From JAEZAA01 sp964514485 (GTDB taxonomy: Bacteria; Pseudomonadota; Gammaproteobacteria; Pseudomonadales; Oleiphilaceae): a DNA stretch of 64,000 nucleotides. Under the pieces are notes generated by a model. That model did no database searches. It saw only the letters and a program-made list of their open reading frames with translations, and was not told the origin of the DNA. The translations under genes were made by a program, and so were the position numbers. This document shows positions 8,136 through 15,976 of the stretch, one piece after another. Each line of letters begins with the position of its first letter. Position 1 is the first letter of the stretch. Location of the stretch: NCBI GenBank assembly GCA_964514485.1, contig CAZEWG010000001.1:1-64000 (forward strand), in the 5' to 3' direction.

Positions 8136-9344
8136 ATGCCGGAACGCACACTTTCATTTCAGACCTCCCGCCGTCGTTCGGTCTCACCTGAACGGAGCCT
8201 GCGCACCCTACTGGACAACGCCCGCCAGCGATTTCTCGACCCCGCCCCTCTGGTTCAGGCAGAGAAGACGCCCTATGAGGTCATTTATCAGGAAGATATC
8301 GTCCAGCTGCGCTACTACCCACCGCTGGCGGAGGATCACATCGAGGTCGCCGGACAGCAACTGACCGTCAACCGGCAAAGCTACCCGGTGCCCCTGGTGC
8401 TGGTGTCGCCACTGGCGGTCAACATGCTGATTTATGATCTGTTCCCGCACCGCAGTCTGGTGAAATACCTGCGGGCCCGGGGCTTTGAGGTGTATTTGAT
8501 CGACTGGGGCCGCCCCGGCTGGCGCCACAACCACCTCCACCTGGCCAGCTACTTTGCCGACTGGATGCCGAAACTGCTGACCGAAGTTCGCCAGCACAGC
8601 GGACAGCAGAAGCTGTCACTCCATGGCTGGAGCCTGGGTGGTCTGTTCAGCCTGTGTTATACCGCCCTGGGTGACCCGGATATCGTCAACCTGACCCTGG
8701 TCGGTGCACCTTGTGATTACCATGCCAATGGCAACCTGGGTCAGCAGTACCAGCGGCTGTCACGCTCCATGCGCTGGCTGGAAGAGCGCTTCGGCTGGTA
8801 TGTGCATGACACCCCCAAACGCTGGTGGCGCTCGCCGGGCTGGGCAAACTCCCTGGGCTTCAAAATCCTCAATCCGGTCAACAGCCTGCAAGGCTATCTG
8901 GACCTGTTTCGCAACCTGCACCGGACCGACTATGTCCGCGACCACGCCACCAATGGCGCCTTTCTCGATGACATGGTGGCCTATCCCGGTGGGGTGATTC
9001 AGGACATTATCCAATACCTGATCACGGACAACTGCCTGGCCCAGGGCCTGCTTCCCATCGCCCGTCCGGCGGCTGGGCTCGATCAGGTACAGGCCAACCT
9101 GCTGCTGGTGTGCGGCAACAACGATCCCATCGTGACCCCAAAGTGCAGTCTTGCCATGCTCCAGCAGGTGAGCAGTCAGGATCACCAGGTGCTGAAGGTG
9201 CCGGGAGGACATATGGGCATTCTGTCGGGCAGCAAGGCGCCGGAGCAGATCTGGCCCCAGGTGGCGGATTGGCTGGCGGAACGCTCAACGCTTTCCCAGC
9301 CCCGGGAGCAGGAACAAAGTCCGTCCCGCAAGAGAGCCGTATAG
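8136..9344 (+). CDS. PhaC-like alpha/beta hydrolase with a serine nucleophile
   Basis: 402-residue alpha/beta hydrolase. The overall layout resembles class III poly(3-hydroxyalkanoate) synthase PhaC: N-terminal strand region, LVLVSPLAVNMLIYDLFPHRSLV, YLIDWGRP, a cap region rich in Trp, then GNNDPIV and GGHMG. The nucleophile elbow is GWSLG with Ser166, whereas true PHA synthases have Cys there. The likely triad is Ser166, Asp330, His359. It is therefore probably an esterase or depolymerase-like hydrolase rather than a polymerase. There is no phaE, phaR or phasin gene nearby. Alone on the plus strand with its own upstream region. Confidence 0.8.
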   Translation: MPERTLSFQTSRRRSVSPERSLRTLLDNARQRFLDPAPLVQAEKTPYEVIYQEDIVQLRYYPPLAEDHIEVAGQQLTVNRQSYPVPLVLVSPLAVNMLIYDLFPHRSLVKYLRARGFEVYLIDWGRPGWRHNHLHLASYFADWMPKLLTEVRQHSGQQKLSLHGWSLGGLFSLCYTALGDPDIVNLTLVGAPCDYHANGNLGQQYQRLSRSMRWLEERFGWYVHDTPKRWWRSPGWANSLGFKILNPVNSLQGYLDLFRNLHRTDYVRDHATNGAFLDDMVAYPGGVIQDIIQYLITDNCLAQGLLPIARPAAGLDQVQANLLLVCGNNDPIVTPKCSLAMLQQVSSQDHQVLKVPGGHMGILSGSKAPEQIWPQVADWLAERSTLSQPREQEQSPSRKRAV

Positions 9345-9365
9345 GGCCCCCCCCCTAAGATCGAA

Positions 9366-9515
9366 TGGGTAGACACCTGGGCTGCCCACTGAATTTGATG
9401 CTGCAGACACTCGGGCATAGTAGGGGCGGACCCGCGTGTCCGCCCAAAATTTTCAGGCACTTCGGCGGGCTCAGGCGGATTCCAGAGATTGCACGGGCAG
9501 ACACCCAGGTCTGCG
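9366..9515. repeat. Cluster of three GGGCRGAC-type palindromes (REP-like)
   Basis: Three short palindromes in 150 bp between convergent genes: 9366-9388 (imperfect, TGGGTAG / CTGCCCA), 9424-9445 (perfect GGGCGGAC - CCGCGT - GTCCGCCC, followed by AAAATTTT) and 9498-9515 (GCAGAC - ACCCAG - GTCTGC). A fourth copy lies at 12790-12811. The shared core and extragenic position resemble REP elements mobilised by Y1 (RAYT) transposases; no such transposase is in the window. Confidence 0.65.
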
Positions 9516-9541
9516 CCTACCGTTGATTTGGCGCGGCTTTG

Positions 9542-10435
9542 TCAGCCTTGCTGGTACAACGGCAGTTTCGCCAGCTCCAGCTTCAGAAAATCCACCAGCA
9601 GACGCACCTTGGGGGACAGGTGGCGACGGGCCGCATAGACCGCCCACACGGCGGTGTCCGGCGGCTGGTGGGATTCCAGCAACGAACGCAGCTCCCCGGT
9701 CGCCAGATGCTCCTGCACATAGTAGTCCGGCAGCTGAGCCAGGCCGAAGCCTCTTAGGGTGGCGTCCAGCAACGCCCGTCCACTGTTGCAGCGCCAGTTG
9801 CCCCGGGCTTTAAACAGGTGCTCCTGCCCATCCGCCTGAAACACCCAAGTATCCGAGTTGCCGATCAGGCAATTATGCCGGCCAAGTTCCGACAAGCTAT
9901 GGGGCGTTCCATAACGCTCCAAGTAGCTTGGCGCCGCACAGAGATACATCACCCGCGGTGCAATACGGGTCGCCACCAGTCGGGACTCGCTTAGCCGCCC
10001 CAGACGGATCGCCAGATCAAAGCCTTCCTGAACAATATCCACGGTGCGGTTGCTCAGCTGGATTTCCACCTGCAAGCCGGGATGGCGAGCCGCGAATTCA
10101 TTCACCAGAGGCACAATATACATTTCGCCATAGGTCACGGCGCAGGTCATGCGCAGCAAACCTTTGGGCTCGCCCTGGAGATCATGAATGGCGAGAAAGG
10201 CTTCGTCCCGGGCTTCGATCAGCTGCTGGCAGTGCCGATAAAAAGTCTGCCCGGCCTCCGTCAGCGAGACCCGGCGCGTGGTGCGGTTGAAAAGGCGCGC
10301 CTGCAGCCGGTCCTCTATCCGGGCGACCTGGCGGCTAATATGAGACGAGGACACCGCCAACCGATGGCCGGCGGCGGTAAAGCTGCCGGTTTCCACCACC
10401 GCGACAAACTCTTCAATCCCTTCCCAGCGACTCAT
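9542..10435 (-). CDS. LysR family transcriptional regulator
   Basis: 297-residue LysR-type regulator: N-terminal winged helix-turn-helix (about residues 3-62; AGHRLAVSSSHISRQVARIEDRL, LFNRTTRRVSLTEAG) and a C-terminal periplasmic-binding-like effector domain (about 90-290). It belongs to the large subgroup with the RTTRRVSLTEAG turn (AaeR/DsdC/PecT-like). It is transcribed divergently from frmA with a 205-bp shared region containing an ATTGTT-N7-AACAAT palindrome, so it may control the formaldehyde genes. The effector is unknown. The ATG at 10435 starts directly before the HTH. Confidence 0.9.
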   Translation of the reverse strand: MSRWEGIEEFVAVVETGSFTAAGHRLAVSSSHISRQVARIEDRLQARLFNRTTRRVSLTEAGQTFYRHCQQLIEARDEAFLAIHDLQGEPKGLLRMTCAVTYGEMYIVPLVNEFAARHPGLQVEIQLSNRTVDIVQEGFDLAIRLGRLSESRLVATRIAPRVMYLCAAPSYLERYGTPHSLSELGRHNCLIGNSDTWVFQADGQEHLFKARGNWRCNSGRALLDATLRGFGLAQLPDYYVQEHLATGELRSLLESHQPPDTAVWAVYAARRHLSPKVRLLVDFLKLELAKLPLYQQG

Positions 10436-10448
10436 TCACCACCCCATT

Positions 10449-10467
10449 ATTGTTACACAGCAACAAT
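10449..10467. promoter_or_regulatory. Candidate LysR-type operator (ATTGTT-N7-AACAAT)
   Basis: Perfect dyad with 6-base arms at 10449-10454 and 10462-10467. It contains the T-N11-A spacing of LysR boxes and lies 14 bases from the lysR start in the lysR-frmA divergent region. It is well placed for autorepression and control of frmA. Confidence 0.55.
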
Positions 10468-10640
10468 GTTTTGCAGATTGCCATATTATTTACCGATTCA
10501 GCAATGATTACACTAACGGTTCATGTGGTTGAGATGAAGGGACAGGGCTGCCCATCCCCCCTCTACCTACCGGGGAGCTGCTGGGTTTATCAGCGCCATT
10601 AGCCTTGCGTTACAACGAATTTATTATCAGGAGAAATGCC

Positions 10641-11759
10641 ATGATCAAATCCCGTGCTGCTGTTGCCTGGGCCGCCAAGCGCCCACTGGAAATCGAAGAA
10701 GTAGAAGTTCAGGGGCCGAAGGCCGGTGAAGTACTGGTACGCATTGTGGCCACCGGTGTCTGCCATACCGATGCCTATACCCTGTCCGGCGCCGACCCGG
10801 AGGGGATCTTTCCGGCGATTCTGGGTCATGAAGGTGGCGGGATCGTTGAAGAAGTGGGCGAAGGCGTCACCTCCGTCAAACCCGGCGATCACGTGATCCC
10901 CCTGTACACGCCCGAGTGCGGCAAGTGTAAGTACTGCCTGTCCGGCAAGACCAACCTGTGCCAAGCCATCCGCGCTACCCAGGGCCAGGGCCTGATGCCC
11001 GACGGCACCACCCGTTTCTCCCTGAACGGCAAGCCCATCTACCACTACATGGGCACTTCTACGTTCTCCGAGTACACCGTACTGCCGGAAATCTCCGTGG
11101 CCAAAATCAACAAGGCCGCGCCCCTGGAGAAAGTCTGTCTGCTGGGTTGTGGCGTCACCACGGGGATCGGCGCGGTCCGCAACACCGCCAAAGTGGAGCC
11201 GGGTGCCACGGTGGCCATTTTCGGTCTGGGCGGCATTGGCCTGTCCGCGATCATTGGCGCGGTTCAGGCACAGGCGTCCCGCATCATCGCCATCGACATC
11301 AACCCGGCCAAGTTCGAGATCGCCAAGCAGCTGGGCGCCACCGACTGCATTAACCCCAAAGACTATGACCGTCCCATTCAGGAGGTCATTGTTGATCTGA
11401 CCGACGGCGGAGTGGACTACTCCTTCGAATGTATCGGCAACGTGAACGTGATGCGTTCGGCCCTGGAGTGCTGCCACAAGGGCTGGGGCGAGTCTGTGAT
11501 TATCGGGGTGGCCGGTGCCGGCGAGGAAATCTGCACCCGTCCGTTCCAACTGGTTACTGGTCGGGTCTGGCGTGGCTCTGCCTTCGGTGGCGTCAAAGGC
11601 CGCACCGAGCTGCCCGGCTACGTGGAGGACTACCTCAAGGGCGAATTCGAGCTGGATACCTTCATCACCCACACCATGGGTCTGGAAGACATCAACAAGG
11701 CGTTCGACCTGATGCACGAAGGCAAGAGCATTCGGTCGGTGATTTTGTACGATCGCTAA
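10641..11759 (+). CDS. frmA: S-(hydroxymethyl)glutathione dehydrogenase (class III alcohol dehydrogenase)
   Basis: 372-residue zinc-dependent, NAD-linked dehydrogenase that oxidises S-hydroxymethylglutathione (formaldehyde plus glutathione) to S-formylglutathione; it can also act as S-nitrosoglutathione reductase. Catalytic zinc ligands are in GVCHTDAYTLSG and GHEGGG; the structural zinc site is CGKCKYCLSGKTNLC; the NAD fold has GLGGIGL. The ATG at 10641 follows AGGAGA; an upstream in-frame ATG (10605) adds non-homologous residues. The next gene, fghA, encodes the next enzyme of the pathway, so the two function together even though a repeat separates them. Confidence 0.97.
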   Translation: MIKSRAAVAWAAKRPLEIEEVEVQGPKAGEVLVRIVATGVCHTDAYTLSGADPEGIFPAILGHEGGGIVEEVGEGVTSVKPGDHVIPLYTPECGKCKYCLSGKTNLCQAIRATQGQGLMPDGTTRFSLNGKPIYHYMGTSTFSEYTVLPEISVAKINKAAPLEKVCLLGCGVTTGIGAVRNTAKVEPGATVAIFGLGGIGLSAIIGAVQAQASRIIAIDINPAKFEIAKQLGATDCINPKDYDRPIQEVIVDLTDGGVDYSFECIGNVNVMRSALECCHKGWGESVIIGVAGAGEEICTRPFQLVTGRVWRGSAFGGVKGRTELPGYVEDYLKGEFELDTFITHTMGLEDINKAFDLMHEGKSIRSVILYDR

Positions 11760-11773
11760 GTCTCAGCTAAACC

Positions 11774-11891
11774 TTCCCCCCTTTGTTAAAGGGGGGTGAG
11801 GGGGGATTTTGGCAGACCCGAACAAAGTCTCTGAAAATGCACCGTTGCCTGCTGGAAATCCCCCTCAGTCCCCCTTTACGAAAGGGGGAAG
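11774..11891. repeat. MITE-like inverted repeat between frmA and fghA
   Basis: About 118 bp bounded by near-identical inverted arms of about 34 bp (11776-11809 and 11856-11889), each made of C-runs, a TTTGTTAAA/TTTACGAAA core and G-runs plus AAATCCCC. The left arm itself forms a CCCCCC-TTTGTTAAA-GGGGGG hairpin. No ORF of its own. It ends 19 bases before the fghA start codon, so it lies in the fghA leader. Confidence 0.75.
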
Positions 11892-11910
11892 AAATAAATG
11901 GAGATCCAAC

Positions 11911-12762
11911 ATGAACGAATCAGTTACCCTCGTCAGCGCCCAGAAAAGCTTCGGCGGCTGGCACAAACGCTACAAGCACAGCTCTCCGACTCTGAACTGC
12001 GATATGGTATTCGCCATTTATCTGCCCCCGCAGGTCGAGCAGGGTCAGAAGGTACCGGTGATGTACTGGCTGTCCGGACTCACCTGCACCGATGAAAACT
12101 TTATGCAGAAAGCCGGTGCCCACCGAATGGCGGCGGAGCTCGGCATTGCCATCGTCGCACCGGACACCAGCCCCCGGGGGCCGGATGTACCCGATGACCC
12201 GGAAGGCGCCTGGGACTTTGGTCTGGCGGCGGGCTTTTATGTCAATGCCACCCAAGAGCCCTGGTCCAAGCACTACCGCATGTATGATTACGTGGTCAAG
12301 GAGCTGCCGGAACTGATCGAGCAGGTGTTCCCGGTCACCGATCGCCGCAGCATCAGCGGCCACTCCATGGGCGGCCATGGCGCGCTGATCTGTGCCCTGC
12401 GCAATCCCGGTCGTTATCGGGCAGTCTCTGCCTTCTCTCCCATCACTAACCCGATGGACTGCCCCTGGGGCGAAAAGGCTTTCAGCAATTACCTGGGCGA
12501 TGACCGCAGCCGTTGGCGGGAGTGGGATGCCAGCGTGCTATTAAGCGAAACCTCCGAGCAGTTGCCGATTTTGGTGGACCAGGGCGACCGGGACGACTTC
12601 CTGGAAAAGCAGCTCAAGCCCCAGGCCCTGGAGCGTGCCGCCGCAGCCCGCAATTATCCGCTCACCTTGCGGATGCAGCCGGGCTATGACCACAGTTATT
12701 ATTTCATCGCCAGCTTTATCGACGATCACCTGCGCCACCATGCCCAGGCGTTACTCGGATAA
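11911..12762 (+). CDS. fghA: S-formylglutathione hydrolase
   Basis: 283-residue serine esterase (esterase D family) that hydrolyses S-formylglutathione to formate and glutathione, the second step of formaldehyde detoxification. The nucleophile is in SGHSMGGHGA (Ser152), Asp probably in VDQGDRDDF and His in GYDHSYYF. The N-terminus SFGGWHKRYKHSS is typical. The frame is open from 11809, but that would translate the upstream repeat; the ATG at 11911 with GGAG at 11900-11903 gives the family length (E. coli FrmB 277). Confidence 0.96.
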   Translation: MNESVTLVSAQKSFGGWHKRYKHSSPTLNCDMVFAIYLPPQVEQGQKVPVMYWLSGLTCTDENFMQKAGAHRMAAELGIAIVAPDTSPRGPDVPDDPEGAWDFGLAAGFYVNATQEPWSKHYRMYDYVVKELPELIEQVFPVTDRRSISGHSMGGHGALICALRNPGRYRAVSAFSPITNPMDCPWGEKAFSNYLGDDRSRWREWDASVLLSETSEQLPILVDQGDRDDFLEKQLKPQALERAAAARNYPLTLRMQPGYDHSYYFIASFIDDHLRHHAQALLG

Positions 12763-12789
12763 ATCACCTGTTCAATCGTTCTACTGCAG

Positions 12790-12811
12790 GGGCAGACCCA
12801 GGTGTCTGCCC
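12790..12811. repeat. GGGCAGAC palindrome (REP-like)
   Basis: Perfect 8-bp arms GGGCAGAC / GTCTGCCC around CCAGGT, in the 68-bp space between fghA and the next gene. Same family as the three copies at 9366-9515. Confidence 0.65.
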
Positions 12812-12830
12812 TCAGTCACCAGGAGTAATC

Positions 12831-13238
12831 ATGAGCGATAACACCCGAAATCTGATCCAACGCTACTACGATGCCTTTAACGCCCAGGATATGGGCACCT
12901 TCCTGAGCTTGCTGACCGATGATGTCGTCCACGATATCAACCAGGGCACCCGCGAAACGGGCAAAGCGGCCTTCAGCGCCTTTATGGAACGCATGAACCG
13001 CAACTATCGGGAGCAGATCGTTGACTTGGTGGTGATGACCGACGCCAGTGGCACCCGGGCGGCGGCAGAATTCACGGTGCTGGGCACCTATCTGGCGACC
13101 GATGAAGGTTTGCCGGAGGCCCAAGGCCAGACCTACAAGCTGCCCGCCGGCGCCTTTTTTGAAGTCCGTGATGGCAAAGTCGCCCGGATAACGAACTACT
13201 ACAACCTGCAGGACTGGATCGCCCAGGTTCAGTCGTAA
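12831..13238 (+). CDS. SnoaL/NTF2-like protein (ketosteroid isomerase-related)
   Basis: 135 residues with the cone-shaped NTF2-like fold pattern: N-terminal helices (NLIQRYYDAFNAQDMGTFLSLLTDDVVHDINQG), then AFSAFMERMNR and a C-terminal sheet ending GKVARITNYYNLQDWIAQV. It matches the ketosteroid isomerase-related family of small cytoplasmic proteins; substrate unknown. Shine-Dalgarno AGGAG precedes the ATG. It lies 68 bases after fghA on the same strand but a palindrome separates them, so co-transcription is possible, not certain. Confidence 0.85.
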   Translation: MSDNTRNLIQRYYDAFNAQDMGTFLSLLTDDVVHDINQGTRETGKAAFSAFMERMNRNYREQIVDLVVMTDASGTRAAAEFTVLGTYLATDEGLPEAQGQTYKLPAGAFFEVRDGKVARITNYYNLQDWIAQVQS

Positions 13239-13292
13239 TCTTTCCCAGCCGGTAAAAGTGCTACCATTGCGCTTTTCTGCGAGAGGTCTGTC

Positions 13293-14060
13293 GTGAGTAT
13301 CCTCACCTTGTTGTTGCTGTTTGCGCTCGGTTGTCTCATCGGCGGACTGGGGGGACTGTTCGGCATTGGCGGCGGCCTCTTTGCCATCCCGGTGCTCGGG
13401 CTGGCCTTTGGCATGGACCAACAGCTGGCCCAGGGAACCGCCATTGTGATGGTGGTTCCCAATGTCCTTCAAGGACTCTGGCGGAACTACCGGTTGGGCA
13501 ACCTGAACCCCAAAAAGGCCTTGATCCTGGCGGCCAGTGCCGTCCTCTTCACCTATTTGGCGGCGCTGGTCGCTCTCTCCCTGAATCCCGCCACCCTGCG
13601 CCTGGCCTTTGCCCTCTTCGTGGTGGTGATCGCGCTGCACTTTCTGATTCGCACCCTGACCCAACAGTCGACGAGCTCAGGCATTGCCAAGCTCAAGCAA
13701 AAATGGCTGGCACTCGTCGGTGCAATCGGAGGGGGGATCTCAGGCCTGTTCGGCATTGGCGGTGCGGTATTCGCGCCGCCGCTGCTAACTGGCGTCTTCG
13801 GCATGCGTCAGGCGGTGGCCCAGGCCCATGCGTTAGCTCTGGTGGCACCCGGCACCCTGGTGGCCCTGACCGCCTATGCCAGCCACGACGAGGTGAACTG
13901 GCACTACGGCATTCCGCTGGCCATTGGCGGTGCCCTGACCGTGTCCTGGGGCGTACGCCTGGCCAACCGGATGCCGGAGAAGATGCTACGACTGCTGTTT
14001 TGCGGGCTTTTGTTGATTACCGCTGTGGGGATGATCGCAAGTCTCGGCTTGGGTAATTAG
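13293..14060 (+). CDS. TauE/SafE family sulfite-type permease
   Basis: 255-residue membrane protein with about eight helices in two repeats, each opening with the family signature: GGLGGLFGIGGGLFAIPVLG near the N-terminus and GGGISGLFGIGGAVFAPPLL around residue 150. Members export sulfite, sulfoacetate or other small anions; the substrate here cannot be told. Start is GTG at 13293 with GAGAGG upstream. Independent short unit, convergent with the following pair. Confidence 0.92.
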   Translation: MSILTLLLLFALGCLIGGLGGLFGIGGGLFAIPVLGLAFGMDQQLAQGTAIVMVVPNVLQGLWRNYRLGNLNPKKALILAASAVLFTYLAALVALSLNPATLRLAFALFVVVIALHFLIRTLTQQSTSSGIAKLKQKWLALVGAIGGGISGLFGIGGAVFAPPLLTGVFGMRQAVAQAHALALVAPGTLVALTAYASHDEVNWHYGIPLAIGGALTVSWGVRLANRMPEKMLRLLFCGLLLITAVGMIASLGLGN

Positions 14061-14080
14061 CCCGAGGATGCTTACAGCCA

Positions 14081-14437
14081 CTATTCCTTCTTCAGAGACT
14101 CCAAAAGCTCATGAGCCTCTGCGAGGGATTGAACTGAGATTGTGAAATAATCCGGGGGAGCCATGGGTCGCGGGATCGGGGCGGTCAACAAAATCCGGTC
14201 GTCCATCACCAAATTAATTTGCATGTCGCCCTCATCCAGGACCGTGGTCAGCTTTTCTTTACCCGCTTCACTGAAGCTGATCCGGACAGCCTGGCCTGCC
14301 TCGTTTTCGATTAACCGGGCTTCAATAATATCCGCCCTACTCAGACTTGCCGCAGCCGTTACCTTTTGAAAAATGAGTTCATCGGTAAGACCGCTCAGTG
14401 GGAACATCAGCCCCAGGCAAAACAACACACGTTTCAT
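14081..14437 (-). CDS. Small exported protein resembling the SecD P1 head subdomain
   Basis: 118 residues with a signal peptide (about 1-18, MKRVLFCLGLMFPLSGLTD). The mature part reads ARLIENEAGQAVRISFSEAGKEKL...VMDDRILLTAPIPRP...SVQSLAEAHELLESLKK. This pattern (strand, helix, DDRxLxAPxI, then a C-terminal EAxxLxxxL helix) resembles the P1 head subdomain of SecD, found also as free-standing periplasmic proteins. The similarity is by eye only. Its ATG overlaps the stop of the upstream gene by one base (TGATG), so the two are translated together. Role unknown. Confidence 0.6.
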   Translation of the reverse strand: MKRVLFCLGLMFPLSGLTDELIFQKVTAAASLSRADIIEARLIENEAGQAVRISFSEAGKEKLTTVLDEGDMQINLVMDDRILLTAPIPRPMAPPDYFTISVQSLAEAHELLESLKKE

Positions 14438-14733
14438 CAGCGCTGAACCCTCTCAATACTGACATGTTGACCCACTGAGTGGCTCTTCATTCTGACACGA
14501 ACAGAACAAACGCAATTCCCTGTACTAAACGTGTGTTCTCCTCGGCCAGGAACAGCCACCGTATCTGTCTGCCATTGTCCGTTCCAGTATTCGACCTCTA
14601 CAGTAAAACTAGATTCAAGATTGGATTGAGTGGCGAACTTCAACTTTATTGTTGCAATACCAAATAGATGGTCAACATCAATCCATGGCCCCCACACGAG
14701 TGGAGGAGCCCAGCCACTAAATTGATTTTGCAT
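14437..14733 (-). CDS. Hypothetical small protein, predicted beta-rich
   Basis: 98 residues from ATG 14733 (preceded by AAAGGGA); a GTG at 14757 would add eight. I do not recognise it. It has no signal peptide or membrane segment and alternates hydrophobic residues as in a beta-sandwich (FTVEVEYWNGQWQTDTVAVPG, then CVCSVRVRMKS). The DNA is noticeably richer in A+T than the flanking genes, which suggests acquisition by transfer. It is coupled by TGATG to the downstream SecD-head-like gene. Confidence 0.5.
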   Translation of the reverse strand: MQNQFSGWAPPLVWGPWIDVDHLFGIATIKLKFATQSNLESSFTVEVEYWNGQWQTDTVAVPGRGEHTFSTGNCVCSVRVRMKSHSVGQHVSIERVQR

Positions 14734-14859
14734 AATAAGTCCCTTTACATTAGTCACATCCCTGTCTGCCCCATCGCTTTCGGGGCGAACCGGAGCTTAG
14801 CCTTTTTTCCAAGACGAAACCTTGAACTATTTCTTGCCAAGGCTGAATACTTGGTCTCT

Positions 14860-15912
14860 CTAAAGACGATCCAGCACCCGCACCCGTTTCACTTCATGTT
14901 CGGCAAAGTGTTCACTGCGCAGCGCCTCAATGGCCCGCTCCCGTTCCGGTGCGGAAAGATCGGCGCGCGCTTCAAGCTGGGCTTTCTGCTCCCGATAGGT
15001 GCTCAACCGCTGCTCCCACGCCTGACGCTCGCGATCCAGCTCTGCCAGGCGCTCCGCGGATTCAACCCCGAATTGAGCCGCCCGGACGGCAAAGATCTCC
15101 TCTTCCGTGGCCCCCTGCTCCCGCAAGGCTTCCACCTGGCGCCGAACATTCACCACGCTGACCGCCTGTTCGCGGATCTCGCGAATCTCCGGGGGCCGGC
15201 TTTGCTCAATGGCATCCAGCACTTGCTGACGCTCGGCCTCGCTTAAGGCCTCATTTTCCATGGCGCGCTTGCGGGCGAGAACGATCTGCAAGGCAGCCTC
15301 TTCCTCACCAAAAAAGCCTTCCGCCACATCTTTACCCAGGTGCTCACGGCGCAGGCTGTAGACCCGCTCAAACACCTGTTCCAGGCCAATGGGCACCGCC
15401 TCGGACTCGCCCTCAAGCAGCATGGCTTCCAAAGCCTGCCGGTAGGCCAGGTAGTCTTCCAGAATCGCCAACACTTCCGCCTGAATCTCTTCCGGTATTC
15501 CTTGGAGCCCCATGGCCGCCACGAGGGCTTCCTTCATCACCGGTTCATCCTCCGGGGAACGGGTCAGTCCGATAAAGAAATCCAGATAACGCTGGAGCTC
15601 GGGATCCAACACCAGGTTGCCGTTTTGGTCGATCCGTACCTGGCCATCAATATCGATGTCTTCAACGGTGTGGCCCATGGGGAGTTTGGCGAGATAGGCT
15701 TGCAGGGTGCGGGCAGGTATGGGGTCAGCAGTACTGGCGGGTTCGCCTGTTGTGTACGAGAAAGGCTGCGGCCATGGCGAGGGACTCTCCACCCCAGCGC
15801 CCAGGCCCCCATCTTCTGACGGATTGGCCCCGACCAGCCAGATACCCCCACAGACAAAAATCACCACCACCAAGACGCCAAAAATCGGGCTCCAGGCAGA
15901 TCGTAATTTCAT
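14860..15912 (-). CDS. lifO: Lipase secretion chaperone (steric foldase)
   Basis: 350 residues: one N-terminal membrane anchor (about 8-28), a Pro/Ser-rich linker, then a long helical domain rich in Glu, Arg and Leu, as in Lif/LipB foldases that wrap around and fold the cognate lipase in the periplasm. The C-terminal pattern FGVESAERLAELDRERQAWEQRL is characteristic. The usual RxxFDYxLSAxGE motif is represented by a divergent QRYLDFFIGLTRSPEDE. It follows the lipase gene by 64 bases on the same strand. Confidence 0.9.
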   Translation of the reverse strand: MKLRSAWSPIFGVLVVVIFVCGGIWLVGANPSEDGGLGAGVESPSPWPQPFSYTTGEPASTADPIPARTLQAYLAKLPMGHTVEDIDIDGQVRIDQNGNLVLDPELQRYLDFFIGLTRSPEDEPVMKEALVAAMGLQGIPEEIQAEVLAILEDYLAYRQALEAMLLEGESEAVPIGLEQVFERVYSLRREHLGKDVAEGFFGEEEAALQIVLARKRAMENEALSEAERQQVLDAIEQSRPPEIREIREQAVSVVNVRRQVEALREQGATEEEIFAVRAAQFGVESAERLAELDRERQAWEQRLSTYREQKAQLEARADLSAPERERAIEALRSEHFAEHEVKRVRVLDRL

Positions 15913-15976
15913 GATCGGTTAACTCCTTGGCGGCTGGGAGCCCATCGACTCCCAGCCGGTCTTACCCAATGGTCAA

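Noticed and set aside
8136..9344. Poly(hydroxyalkanoate) synthase
   Set aside because: The catalytic Cys is Ser (GWSLG) and no phaE/phaR/phasin is nearby, so PhaC-like hydrolase is safer.
11809..11910. N-terminal extension of fghA
   Set aside because: It would translate the MITE-like repeat and is absent from the esterase family.
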